Shown: positions 35,590 to 45,212, counted from the first letter of the stretch. The stretch is 45,334 bases of DNA from Microcoleus sp. bin48.metabat.b7b8b9.023 (GCF_013299185.1 NZ_JAAFKG010000041.1:29703-75036), one strand, 5' to 3'. Notes: generated by a model from the letters alone, not told the origin. Numbers and translations are program-made.

Positions 35590-36573
35590 ATGCCGTTAAT
35601 TCGCGTTCCCAAACCTTGGGAAATTCTCGACTCACAAATTACCTCAGAAACAGCCTTTCTCAACCGCCGCCGTTTCATGACCAATTTAATTGGCGCCGGC
35701 GTGACGGCTTCGCTGCTACCGCTTGCAGGATGTCGAGGCAATGACAGCTCAAAAACTGCCCTAGAAAAAAGCTCAACCCCAGCATATTCGGGCTTGAACC
35801 GGAATCCAGCCTTTGCAAAAGTCGATCGGGCAATTACCGACGAAGCCTTAGCTACCAAATATAACAATTTTTATGAGTACGGAGGCACAAAATCTATTTG
35901 GCAAGCCGCCCAAGCTTTACCAACCGAAAACTGGAAAGTAGAAGTAACTGGCTTAGTCAAAAATCCCCGCACCTACGATATAGACGACCTCCACAAAAAA
36001 TTTCCCATCGAAGAACGAGTGTATCGATTTCGCTGCGTAGAAGCCTGGGCAATGGTAGTTCCTTGGGTCGGATTTCCCATGAAATTACTCATGGCTGATG
36101 TCGAACCGCAATCGAATGCTAAATTTGTGCGCTTCACCTCATTTTACGATTCAAAAATCACTCCCGGCCCTGGTTTGATGTCGCAATTTTATCCTTGGCC
36201 TTACACCGAAGGTATGCGGATTGAGGAAATGGCGAACGATTTAGCATTTTTTGCCACAGGATTGTACGGGCGGCGGCTGCCCAAGCAAAATGGGGCGCCG
36301 CTGCGGCAGGTGATTCCGTGGAAATACGGTTTTAAGGGCGCAAAGTCGATCGTTAAAATTGAATTTGTCGAAAAACAGCCCGCTACTTTTTGGAATACCA
36401 TCGGCCCCAACGAATACGCTTTTGAAGCCAATGTCGAACCCGACAAACCGCATCCCAGATGGTCACAAGCCAGCGAACGGGTAGTCGGGCCCGGTAACAG
36501 TTGGTCGTGGGAAACTCGCCCAACTTTGCCCTATAACGGTTACGGCGAATATGTGGCGAGTCTTTACACCTAA
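35590..36573 (+). CDS. msrP: Protein-methionine-sulfoxide reductase catalytic subunit MsrP (YedY)
   Basis: MsrP is a periplasmic molybdopterin enzyme that reduces methionine sulfoxide in oxidised envelope proteins. The 327-residue product has a Tat-type signal (NRRRFM at 25-30, hydrophobic TNLIGAGVTASLLPLAG) and a cysteine at 48 in LAGC, which could be a lipobox. The mature part has YNNFYEYGGTKSIW, WKVEVTGLVKNPRTYDIDDL and RFRCVEAWAMVVPW with the molybdenum-ligating cysteine at C149, then PWKYGFKGAKSIVKIEFVEKQPATFW. Length is normal. The membrane partner msrQ is not in this window. A short tandem repeat reaches the start codon. Confidence 0.95.
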   Translation: MPLIRVPKPWEILDSQITSETAFLNRRRFMTNLIGAGVTASLLPLAGCRGNDSSKTALEKSSTPAYSGLNRNPAFAKVDRAITDEALATKYNNFYEYGGTKSIWQAAQALPTENWKVEVTGLVKNPRTYDIDDLHKKFPIEERVYRFRCVEAWAMVVPWVGFPMKLLMADVEPQSNAKFVRFTSFYDSKITPGPGLMSQFYPWPYTEGMRIEEMANDLAFFATGLYGRRLPKQNGAPLRQVIPWKYGFKGAKSIVKIEFVEKQPATFWNTIGPNEYAFEANVEPDKPHPRWSQASERVVGPGNSWSWETRPTLPYNGYGEYVASLYT

Positions 36574-36660
36574 GGCGGCAGTTAAAACCGCTTCTTGTGA
36601 AAAGAAGTCCACGACAAGTGGAATCAAAAATCAAATGTAATTAAAATGTAATTTCAACCC

Positions 36661-36697
36661 CCCACTCTGCAACCCGCAGGCGAGTGGGTTTTGTCTT
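36661..36697 (+). terminator. Probable Rho-independent terminator of msrP
   Basis: CCCACTC (36661-36667) pairs with GAGTGGG (36682-36688) around TGCAACCCGCAGGC, followed by TTTTGTCTTT. It lies 88 nt after the stop codon. Confidence 0.6.
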
Positions 36698-36752
36698 TAT
36701 AGACGCGGTTGGCACAGCCGTCTTCTGTGAATTGCCATAATTCAATAAATCG

Positions 36753-36850
36753 TATATAACGGTTCTCAAAAAAGTGAGTGCGATGCCTATGCCCTATGCC
36801 CTATGCCCTATGCCCTATGCGTACATCATGTTAGTGACAAAGGCTATATA
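36753..36850. mobile_element. MITE-like element, copy 3, with decamer tandem insertion
   Basis: Left end TATATAACGGTTCTCAAAAA and right end GACAAAGGCTATATA match the ends of the elements at 18698 and 25184. The interior is replaced by about four copies of CCTATGCCCTATGC-type decamers (36785-36820). The right terminal repeat is partly decayed. It lies 64 bp upstream of the hybrid kinase gene. Confidence 0.65.
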
Positions 36851-36913
36851 ACTCTATACTACGTCAGCCTCGCCTGAAATTAATCTGCTGTAAATAAAAA
36901 AGGAAAATATCCA

Positions 36914-39900
36914 ATGCTTGAAATTCCCGGCATTCAAATATTAAATAAAATACACGAAAATTCTATTTCAACAGTTTATCGAGGCATCAGAGAACAAAAT
37001 CAACAGCCAATTATTCTCAAACTGCTCAACGAAGATTATCCAACTCCCAGCGAAATAGTCCGCTACCGACAGGAATACAAAATTCTTCAAATCCTCAACC
37101 TTCCAGGAGTCATCAAAGCCTACGACTTACAAAAATATCGCAACACTCTCCTTCTAATCTTAGAAGATTTTGGCGGTTTCTCATTGAAACAAATGCAGGA
37201 ACAGCAAAGCTTTAGCCTGTCTGAATTTCTCAATATCGGCATTCAAGCCGCCGCAATATTAGGACAAATTCACGCAGCAAACATCATCCACAAAGACATC
37301 AATCCCGGCAACATTATTCTCAACCAAGCCACAGGAAAAATCCAAATTATTGACTTCGGAATTTCCACCCTGTTAACCCGAGAAACTCCCACCATAAAAA
37401 ATCCCAATTTTTTAGAAGGAACTTTAGCCTACATTTCGCCAGAACAAACCGGGAGAATGAACCGTTCCCTAGATTACCGTACAGATTTTTATTCCCTCGG
37501 CATTACTTTTTACGAACTCCTAACCAACCAATTGCCTTTTGAGACCAAAGATGCAATGGAATTGGTACATTCTCACATTGCCAAACAGCCATTACCCATC
37601 GACAAAATCAATCCACAAATTCCTCCGGCTGTGTCAGCAATAGTCATGAAACTTTTAGAAAAAAATGCCGAAAACCGTTACCAAAGTGCTTGGGGAATTC
37701 AAACAGATTTAGAGGAATGTCTGCGTCAATTACAGACAACAGGAACTATTTTAGAGTTTCCTTTAGCTAAACAAGATATTTCCGATCGATTTCAAATCCC
37801 TCAAAAACTATACGGGCGGGCGGCGCCAGTCCAGGCTTTACTAGCAGCATTCGAGCGAGTTGCGAACCCACAACATAGTTTTTCTGGAAGCGAAATGATG
37901 CTAGTTGCAGGTTATTCGGGCATGGGGAAATCATCGCTGGTACAAGAAATTTACAAACCAATTACTGAAAAACGCGGCTATTTTATTTCCGGCAAATTTG
38001 ACCAATTTCAGCGTGATATTCCCTACTCAGGGATTATTAGCGCTTTCTCGGGATTGGTGCGACAACTGCTAACCGAAAGTTCCGCAAAACTCGATGAGTG
38101 GCGCACTAAACTTTTAATTGCATTGGGTGCAAACGGTCAAGTAATTATTGAGGTAATTCCCGAAATAGAATTAATTATCGGCAAACAGCCCCAGGTAGCA
38201 GAGTTGAGACCAAATGAAGCGCAAATTCGTTTCTATTTTGTGTTTGAAAAATTTATTCGCGTGTTTTGTTCGCCGGAACATCCCCTGGTGATTTTTCTCG
38301 ATGATTTGCAGTGGGTAGATGCAGCTACTCTCAATTTAATTCAATTGATGGTAGTGGATAGTGATACACAATATTTATTGCTGATTGGAGCCTATCGAGA
38401 CAATGAAGTCAGCGCCCATCATCCCTTAATGATTACTGTGGATGAAATGCAAAAAGAAGGCGCTACAATTGATTTTATTTATTTAGCTAATTTAACCATC
38501 CAAGATATTAGTAATTTAATAGCTGACACTGTGCATGGCGATGCTATGTCTGTGCAATCTTTGGCTGACTTGGTGTTATGTAAAACTAACGGAAATCCAT
38601 TTTTTGTCAATCAATTTCTCAAAATGCTGCATTCTGAGAAATTGATTAATTTTAGTTTTCTGGAATCTTCCGAGCTATCGATTCGGGAACAAAAGGCTCT
38701 AAAAAATAGAGGTTGTGGAGGATTTTGGCAGTGGGATATTGCTCAAATTGAAGCAAGGGATATCACTGATAATGTGGTTGATTTGATGGTAAAAAAAATA
38801 AAAAAGTTGCCGGAGACAACTCAAAACATTTTACGTTTTGCAGCTTGTGCTGGGGCATCTTTTGACTTAACTACTTTAGCAAAAATTTGTGAAAAATCTC
38901 CGGATTTGGTGTTCTCAGATTTGAAGCCCGCACTGGAAGCTGGTTTGATTTTTCCGGTGTCTGAGTTGGATATTGAACTGTTGTTTGAAGAGTACAAGTT
39001 TTTGCACGATCGCGTCCAACAAGCAGCTTATGCTTTGATTGACGAAGGGCAGAAAAAAGCGGTTCATTTGCAAATCGGTCGGTTGTTATTGGATAATAGC
39101 GGTGATGAAAATTTGTCGGAGGAGCTTTTTGAAATTGTCGATCAGTTAAATCTAGCGGCAGGAAAGGCGATAGGGGCGATCGCAGGGGAGTTTCCCTTGG
39201 GGATCGATCGCACGGAAAGAGATAAAATTGCCAAACTCAATCTTTTGGCTGGGAAAAAAGCCAAAGCTGCTACAGCTTATGCGGCTGCTGTCAAGTATGT
39301 CTGTTTTGGGATCGAACTTTTGGCTGCGGATAGCTGGGAAACTGAATATAATTTGACGCGAGAGTTGTATCTGGAAGCTGCGGAATTGAATTATCTGATT
39401 GGCAATTTCGAGCAATCGCAATTCTTGATTAATTTAGCACTGTCGCAGTTGCAATTGGCGGTGGAAAAAGCGGAATTTTTCGATCGCCTAATTACGCTGC
39501 ATACCATGCTGGGGGAATACGAGGAAGCAATTGAATTTGGGCGCCAGGGCTTGCGTTTGTTGGGGGTTGAGTTGCCCGAAAAGCGGTTGCAGCAAGCTTG
39601 CAAAGCCGAATTTGCCCAAGCAACAGCACAATTGGGCGATCGGGAAATTGGTACTTTGCTGCACCTACCGGAAATGAAGATTTCGGAAAAAAGAACCGCG
39701 ATGAAACTTCTGGATAAAATTATTCCCGCGAGTTTATTTTCCAATCCGATACTTTACCAATTAGTTGTTACAAAATCTGTCAATCTTTCTCTAAAATACG
39801 GCCCGGTGCCGGAATCATCTTACAGCTATGCTTGCTACGGCTTGGTGTTGTCGGCTGCGATGGCTGATTATCGCTCGGGATACGAGTTTGGGATGTTAGC

Positions 39901-42900
39901 TCTCAATTTGAGCGATCGCTTTCACGATTTGACGCAAAAATGCAAGGCATCGGAAATGCTTGTGGCTCATTTAAATCACTGGATACAGCCTCTGAAACTG
40001 TCGGATTCGATTAGCCATAATGGCTATCAAGCTGGCTTAGAATCGGGCGAATTGCAATTTGCAGGTTACATTCAGCTTTACAAATTGATGTATTCTATCC
40101 CCCAGGGCAAAAATCTCGAATCTCTGCGTGTAGAAGTGTGGAATTTTTTGCTATTTAACTTTAAAACTAACAATCAAATTGCTACTGATTACTTACTAGG
40201 CTGTCAGATAGCTTTGTTTAATTTACTGGGAGAAACTTCTAATTGTGAGGTATTTTCTAATGGCGAAATTAGCGAAGGACAATATTTAGAGCGGTGTGCC
40301 GATCGCGGCAGTTTTTTGGCAATCTGCGGCTATCAAATTTTGAAATGCCAGGTTTTGTATTTGTACGGAGAGTATGCAGCAGCTTTCAGCTATGCTGTGG
40401 AAGCTGAGAAAAAATTGAGTTTGGCGATCGGCACAATTATTGTAGCCGAACATAATTTTTATTATTCCCTAATTTTAACTGCGCTTTACCCGCAAGCTTC
40501 CAAGGGCGATCGCCAAAAATACCTGAGAAAGCTCAAAGCCAACCAAAAACAGATGAAAATCTGGGCTGATAGCTGTCCGGAGACCTTTGAGCATAAATAC
40601 TTATTGGTAGCTGGGGAGATGGCGCGGATTGGGGGTAGGGAGATGGAGGCGATCGATTTGTACGATCGATCGATTACTTCAGCCAGAGACGGCTATTTTA
40701 TCCAAAACGAAGCATTAGCCGCAGAATTAGCAGCCAATTTCTGGCTGAGCAAAGGTAAAGCAGAATTTGCCGAAATTTACCTAAAAAAAGCGCACTACAA
40801 TTATCTAATTTGGGGCGCCAAACGCAAACAAGAAAAGTTAGAAGCAACTCACCCAAAATTATTAATAAAATCCACATCAGAAACTCAATTTCATGATGCC
40901 ACTACAGTAACTATAGCCAGCCAATTAAACACCCCTGGTTTAGGAAGTTCAGCTTTAGATTTGGCTGCGGTAGTGAAAGCCAGCCAAGCCATTTCTGGCG
41001 AAATCCTCTTGGATAAGTTGCTGGCTTCTTTGATGAAAATACTGATTGAAAATGCCGGAGCACAACGAGGCTATTTGATTTTTCATTCTCCCTCAGATTG
41101 TGCCAACAACCATTCCGGGGAATTGCTAATCGAAGCTGCCGGTGCGATCGATTCCGACAATATTGCGGTATTGCAGTCAATTCCTATAGATAATAACCTA
41201 CCAGTATCGATTGTTAATTATGTTGCCCGTACAGGAGAGACAGTAGTTTTAAGCCAAGCATTTGCCAGCAAGAATTTTAACAGTGACCCCTATATCAAAC
41301 AGCATCAAAACAAATCTATATTGTGCGCGCCACTCCTGAACCAAGGTCAACTTATCGGCATAATTTACTTAGAAAACAACCTGATCGCTGGAGCATTTAC
41401 ATCAGACAGATTAGAACTGCTGAAAGTCTTATCGGCTTCGGCAGCCATCTCCATTGAAAATGCCAGACTTTATACTAATCTAGCAGATTCCAACCGCACC
41501 TTAGAAACAAAAGTAGAAGAACGCACATCGGAGCTCGCTCTTGCGAAGAAAAAAGCCGAAGTAGCAAACGAAGCGAAGAGCAGCTTTTTAGCCAACATGA
41601 GCCACGAATTGCGGTCTCCCCTCAACGCCATCCTCGGCTTTTCTCAAATCATGCTCCGCAGCCAAAATTTACCCAAAGAGCATCAAGATAATGTCGCAAT
41701 TATTACTCGCAGCGGCGACCATTTACTAACTTTAATCAACCAGGTTTTAGATTTATCAAAGATTGAAGCTGGTCGGACTATTCTCAACTATAAGAATTTT
41801 GATTTTTATCAATTTATGGACGATCTCGAAGATATGTTCCATATCAAATCTGACGACAAACAATTGCAATTAGTAGTAGAATACAGCCCTGATGTTCCCA
41901 GATACGTCCGCACAGATGAAGTCAAATTGCGACAGGTTTTAATAAATTTGATCGGCAACGCTCTCAAATTTACTCAAGAAGGAGGAGTTGCAATAAAAGT
42001 TAATCTCAAACCAGAAGCAAGCAGTCTAAAGCCTGCTAAAACTGTTAATATTGTGGAGAATAGCAAAAATTCAAATATTCCAGCAAATCAGAGTCTTGAA
42101 AAATGTAGTAAAATTAGCCCACTACAAAATCCTAACGATGTAGATTCTGCATCTTCGTGCTTCCTGAATTTTGCAATCTCCGACACTGGGCCAGGTATCG
42201 CTGCCGATGAATTAGATAGTCTTTTTGAAGCTTTTGTGCAAACCCAAACTGGTAAAAACTCCCAAGAAGGCACTGGTTTGGGACTGCCAATCAGCCGCAA
42301 TTTTGTAGAGTTAATGGGTGGCAAGATGAGTGTCTATTCAGAGTTGGGAGTCGGAACAACTTTTGTATTCGATACTAAAATTAGTGCGATCGATCCCAGG
42401 GAAATAGAAGGCAAAAAGACGGCGCTACAAGTGATTTGCCTCGCACCGAATCAACCTAAGTATCGCATTTTGATTGTTGATGACAAACCCAGCAATAATT
42501 TGCTGCTGCTCAAACTGCTTTCTCCCCTCGGTTTTGAACTCAAAGAAGCTTGTAACGGCCAAGAAGCTGTTGAGATTTGGAATGATTGGGAACCGCATTT
42601 AATTTTAATGGATATGAGAATGCCAGTGATGGATGGGTACGAAGCTACAAAACTAATCAAAGGCACTGTTAAAGGTCAAGCTACTGCAATTATTGCTGTA
42701 ACTGCTAGTGTTTTAGAAGAAGAAAGAGCGGTTGTTTCTTCGGCAGGATGCGATGATTTTATCCGCAAGCCGTTCCGGGAAGCAGATATATTTGATGCGC
42801 TGCAAAAACATATTGGGGTAAATTTTATCTATGAGGAACCTGCTAGCAACAAGGATTTGACGAAACTGGAGATCGAGGATGCTTTGAGTCGGTCAGCTTT

Positions 42901-43084
42901 GGCGGATTTGCCTGCTGAATTGTTGGCTGATTTATTGGCAGCTTCCAGCCTCTGTGAGATGGCTAAAGTTGATAGTTGCATAGAGCAAATCCGCAAGCTT
43001 GATGAATCTGTGGCTGAGGCTTTAGCTTTCTTGGCCAATGATTTTGATTACAATCAAATAGTTTCTTTAATTGAAAATTATTAG
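36914..43084 (+). CDS. Ser/Thr kinase - AAA ATPase - GAF - histidine kinase - receiver protein
   Basis: A 2056-residue signalling protein of a class common in filamentous cyanobacteria. Residues 1-~275 are a Ser/Thr kinase: catalytic lysine in IILKLL, IIHKDINPGNIIL as catalytic loop and IIDFGIST. From ~300 an AAA/STAND-type ATPase has Walker A GYSGMGKSS at 333-341 and FLDDLQWVDAATL as Walker B. A long helical TPR-like region (~720-1330) follows. A GAF domain occupies ~1350-1520, then a linker helix, HisKA with H1564 in NMSHELRSPLN, HATPase (~1670-1820; GTGLGLPISRNFV), and a receiver with phospho-acceptor D1900 in LMDMRMPVMDG. The final ~90 residues are a helical tail. It can in principle join Ser/Thr and two-component signalling; its stimulus is unknown. 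The ATG follows AAAAAGGAAAATATCCA, a good ribosome-binding site. Confidence 0.94.
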   Translation: MLEIPGIQILNKIHENSISTVYRGIREQNQQPIILKLLNEDYPTPSEIVRYRQEYKILQILNLPGVIKAYDLQKYRNTLLLILEDFGGFSLKQMQEQQSFSLSEFLNIGIQAAAILGQIHAANIIHKDINPGNIILNQATGKIQIIDFGISTLLTRETPTIKNPNFLEGTLAYISPEQTGRMNRSLDYRTDFYSLGITFYELLTNQLPFETKDAMELVHSHIAKQPLPIDKINPQIPPAVSAIVMKLLEKNAENRYQSAWGIQTDLEECLRQLQTTGTILEFPLAKQDISDRFQIPQKLYGRAAPVQALLAAFERVANPQHSFSGSEMMLVAGYSGMGKSSLVQEIYKPITEKRGYFISGKFDQFQRDIPYSGIISAFSGLVRQLLTESSAKLDEWRTKLLIALGANGQVIIEVIPEIELIIGKQPQVAELRPNEAQIRFYFVFEKFIRVFCSPEHPLVIFLDDLQWVDAATLNLIQLMVVDSDTQYLLLIGAYRDNEVSAHHPLMITVDEMQKEGATIDFIYLANLTIQDISNLIADTVHGDAMSVQSLADLVLCKTNGNPFFVNQFLKMLHSEKLINFSFLESSELSIREQKALKNRGCGGFWQWDIAQIEARDITDNVVDLMVKKIKKLPETTQNILRFAACAGASFDLTTLAKICEKSPDLVFSDLKPALEAGLIFPVSELDIELLFEEYKFLHDRVQQAAYALIDEGQKKAVHLQIGRLLLDNSGDENLSEELFEIVDQLNLAAGKAIGAIAGEFPLGIDRTERDKIAKLNLLAGKKAKAATAYAAAVKYVCFGIELLAADSWETEYNLTRELYLEAAELNYLIGNFEQSQFLINLALSQLQLAVEKAEFFDRLITLHTMLGEYEEAIEFGRQGLRLLGVELPEKRLQQACKAEFAQATAQLGDREIGTLLHLPEMKISEKRTAMKLLDKIIPASLFSNPILYQLVVTKSVNLSLKYGPVPESSYSYACYGLVLSAAMADYRSGYEFGMLALNLSDRFHDLTQKCKASEMLVAHLNHWIQPLKLSDSISHNGYQAGLESGELQFAGYIQLYKLMYSIPQGKNLESLRVEVWNFLLFNFKTNNQIATDYLLGCQIALFNLLGETSNCEVFSNGEISEGQYLERCADRGSFLAICGYQILKCQVLYLYGEYAAAFSYAVEAEKKLSLAIGTIIVAEHNFYYSLILTALYPQASKGDRQKYLRKLKANQKQMKIWADSCPETFEHKYLLVAGEMARIGGREMEAIDLYDRSITSARDGYFIQNEALAAELAANFWLSKGKAEFAEIYLKKAHYNYLIWGAKRKQEKLEATHPKLLIKSTSETQFHDATTVTIASQLNTPGLGSSALDLAAVVKASQAISGEILLDKLLASLMKILIENAGAQRGYLIFHSPSDCANNHSGELLIEAAGAIDSDNIAVLQSIPIDNNLPVSIVNYVARTGETVVLSQAFASKNFNSDPYIKQHQNKSILCAPLLNQGQLIGIIYLENNLIAGAFTSDRLELLKVLSASAAISIENARLYTNLADSNRTLETKVEERTSELALAKKKAEVANEAKSSFLANMSHELRSPLNAILGFSQIMLRSQNLPKEHQDNVAIITRSGDHLLTLINQVLDLSKIEAGRTILNYKNFDFYQFMDDLEDMFHIKSDDKQLQLVVEYSPDVPRYVRTDEVKLRQVLINLIGNALKFTQEGGVAIKVNLKPEASSLKPAKTVNIVENSKNSNIPANQSLEKCSKISPLQNPNDVDSASSCFLNFAISDTGPGIAADELDSLFEAFVQTQTGKNSQEGTGLGLPISRNFVELMGGKMSVYSELGVGTTFVFDTKISAIDPREIEGKKTALQVICLAPNQPKYRILIVDDKPSNNLLLLKLLSPLGFELKEACNGQEAVEIWNDWEPHLILMDMRMPVMDGYEATKLIKGTVKGQATAIIAVTASVLEEERAVVSSAGCDDFIRKPFREADIFDALQKHIGVNFIYEEPASNKDLTKLEIEDALSRSALADLPAELLADLLAASSLCEMAKVDSCIEQIRKLDESVAEALAFLANDFDYNQIVSLIENY

Positions 43085-43145
43085 GTTTGTAGTGAGGACT
43101 TTAGTCCTTTCTTTTCTGCGGACTAAAGTCCTCACTACGAACCTT
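43084..43145. repeat. GTAGTGAGGACTTTAGTCC palindrome bridging convergent genes
   Basis: Perfect 19-bp arms flank TTTCTTTTCTGC. The left end overlaps the last base of the hybrid kinase stop codon. The right arm encodes the last two residues (Gly-Ser) and stop codon of miaA on the minus strand. It could form a hairpin in both transcripts. Confidence 0.92.
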
Positions 43146-44046
43146 TGACAAGAAAATATTGTATTCTTTGCCAAATTCGTTCTAGCAAATCTGGCGTGCT
43201 AACATCAAACCATTCAATTTCAGGATATGCTCTAAACCATGTCCGCTGTCTCTTGGCAAATTGCCTCGTGTGCAAAATTGTTAATTCTTTAGCTTCCTCA
43301 AGCGTAATGTCGCCAGCTAAATATCGTTTGATTTCCTGATATCCCAGGGTGTTCAACAACGGTAAGTCGCAGCCGTATTTTTTGCACAAATATTCTACTT
43401 CAGCCAGCCAACCGCGTTCTAACATTTGCTCGGTGCGCTGTTGGATGCGATCGCCCAAAACATCCATCTTACAGTCCAACCCAATCTGTAGAATAGGATA
43501 ATTGGGAGGATTTTCGCCTTGCTGTTCGGAAATAGAGCGCCCGGTGACATAAAATACTTCGAGTGCTCTTAAGGTTCTGAATGAATCGTTGATGTGAATT
43601 TTCTGGGCGGCCGGGCGATCGACTTGCTGCAACATCGCATAACATTGAGATTGGCCCAGCTCCGCAAGTTGCGATCGCAATTCGGGTATCGGCGCTACCC
43701 TGGGCATTTTCAAACCCTTGACAATTGATTTGATATATAAGCCTGTCCCTCCCACCAACAACAGCGGAGGAGAAACGGGAAAATCGACATCAGCAATTAT
43801 TTTTTGAGCTTGCTGCTGGTATTCTGCGAGTGTTAGAGTTTCCGTCGGATCGCAAATGTCAATTAAGTGATGCGGTACAGAAGCGCGATCGATCTTTGTA
43901 GGTTTTGCCGTTCCGATGTCAAATTCGCGGTACACTTGACGGGAGTCTGCGCTCAAGATCGAAGATTTCAGTCGATCGGCCACTTCCACAGCCACTCCAG
44001 ACTTCCCCGTCGCCGTCGCCCCGCAAATTGTAATCAATCTAAACAT
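43135..44046 (-). CDS. miaA: tRNA dimethylallyltransferase MiaA
   Basis: MiaA adds the isopentenyl group to A37 of tRNAs that read UNN codons. The 303-residue product matches the family: P-loop ICGATATGKSG, LSADSRQVYREFDIGTAKP (substrate-binding aspartate), VPHHLIDICDPTE, LLVGGTGLYIKSIVKG, and the C-terminal LLNTLGYQEIKRYLAGDITLEEAKE and TRQFAKRQRTWFR. The ATG at 44046 is chosen because MFRLITICGATATGKSG begins directly at the first beta strand; an upstream TTG at 44085 would add 13 atypical residues. The stop codon and last two codons are supplied by a dispersed palindrome. Confidence 0.96.
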   Translation of the reverse strand: MFRLITICGATATGKSGVAVEVADRLKSSILSADSRQVYREFDIGTAKPTKIDRASVPHHLIDICDPTETLTLAEYQQQAQKIIADVDFPVSPPLLLVGGTGLYIKSIVKGLKMPRVAPIPELRSQLAELGQSQCYAMLQQVDRPAAQKIHINDSFRTLRALEVFYVTGRSISEQQGENPPNYPILQIGLDCKMDVLGDRIQQRTEQMLERGWLAEVEYLCKKYGCDLPLLNTLGYQEIKRYLAGDITLEEAKELTILHTRQFAKRQRTWFRAYPEIEWFDVSTPDLLERIWQRIQYFLVKGS

Positions 44047-44235
44047 AAGCCGTCGCACACTTAAAAAACATATTGCATTTCCCAATAAAAACTCTCAAAT
44101 CCCCGAATCCTCTCTCCCCCCGCTGATTGACGGCGCTACACCTCGTTCATCCCGAAGCGAACTCAAAACTATTCGATATCTGTCCCCCGATAAATTTCCA
44201 TTCATAATGCGCTAGCATCGCCTTTAACGGTTTTG

Positions 44236-44244
44236 TGCTATGAT
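44236..44244 (+). promoter_or_regulatory. Possible extended -10 promoter of the gyrB-like gene
   Basis: TGTGCTATGAT contains TATGAT at 44239-44244 with an upstream TG, i.e. an extended -10 element, 66 nt before the ATG at 44310. No convincing -35 was found. Confidence 0.35.
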
Positions 44245-44309
44245 TTTTAGGATTTTTTGCATTTTATGAATTTTGGGGTCTTCAGCCTCATTTTTGGAGC
44301 TATTGTTGC

Positions 44310-45212
44310 ATGACTGACACCTACAGCGCCGACCAAATTCAAATTCTCGAAAATCACGAAGCAGTCCGCAAACGACCGGGGATGTACATCGGTAACACTG
44401 GTCTGCGAGGACTCCACCATCTAGTTTACGAGGTTGTGGATAATGCGATCGACGAAGCGCTGGCAGGTTACTGCACTCGCATCGAAGTTGACCTGAACGC
44501 TGACGGTTCCGTTACTGTTACAGACAACGGCCGGGGAATTCCCACCGAGATTCATCCCAAAACTGGTAAATCATTCCTGGAAGCAGTTTTGACTGTTCTT
44601 TGCTTTGTTGGCAGAAGCAGCGACGGCTACAAGGTTTCTGGAGGTATCCACGGGCTTGGGCTAGCAGTTGTCAATGCTTTGTCTGAATGGTTGCAGGTGA
44701 CTGTTCGGCGCCAAGAGCAAATTTACAGCCAGCGTTTTGACAAAGGCGTCGCCGTTACGCAACTAACAGCTAAACCAAATCCCAAAAACCGCACTGGTAC
44801 GTCGATTTGTTTCAAGCCAGATGTGGAGATTTTCCAGCCTGGTATTGAGTTCGATCGCCCGACTCTCACCTCTTACCTGCGACAGCTTGCTTATCTCAAT
44901 CCCGGTTTAACAATTATTTTCACTGACAATCGTTTGGGAATACTCGGCAGCACTTCTCCTTCGATCGAAACTTATTGTTACCCCGACGGCATCCGGGAAT
45001 ATCTCGCCTACTTAAACTCCGAAGTGGAACCGCTGCACGCAGATATTATTTACCTTCAGGGCGATCGAGATGGCGTGCAAGTAGAAATAGCTGTTCAATG
45101 GCACGTTCCAAAGGAACATAAGACCTCTGGCCGACTGTTTGGTTATACTAACTGCGTCTGGAATATCGATGGTGGCATTCACTGTGACACTTTCATATTG
45201 ACATTGAGTTAG
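44310..45212 (+). CDS. Divergent GyrB-like protein truncated before the Toprim domain
   Basis: A 300-residue protein homologous to the N-terminal ATPase and transducer part of DNA gyrase subunit B. It keeps SADQIQILENHEAVRKRPGMYIG, VVDNAIDEALAG, VTDNGRGIPTEIHPKTGKS, YKVSGGIHGLGLAVVNALSEW and GTSICFKPDVEIF. The ATP-lid segment, usually HAGGKFGG, reads CFVGRSSDG. Homology continues to NIDGGIH and then ends nine residues later at a stop (45210-45212), where full GyrB continues with the EGxK region and Toprim. The 122 bp after the stop show no continuation in any frame. It may be a paralogue, a decayed copy, or an ATPase-only protein; full-length gyrB should exist elsewhere in the genome. Confidence 0.75.
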   Translation: MTDTYSADQIQILENHEAVRKRPGMYIGNTGLRGLHHLVYEVVDNAIDEALAGYCTRIEVDLNADGSVTVTDNGRGIPTEIHPKTGKSFLEAVLTVLCFVGRSSDGYKVSGGIHGLGLAVVNALSEWLQVTVRRQEQIYSQRFDKGVAVTQLTAKPNPKNRTGTSICFKPDVEIFQPGIEFDRPTLTSYLRQLAYLNPGLTIIFTDNRLGILGSTSPSIETYCYPDGIREYLAYLNSEVEPLHADIIYLQGDRDGVQVEIAVQWHVPKEHKTSGRLFGYTNCVWNIDGGIHCDTFILTLS

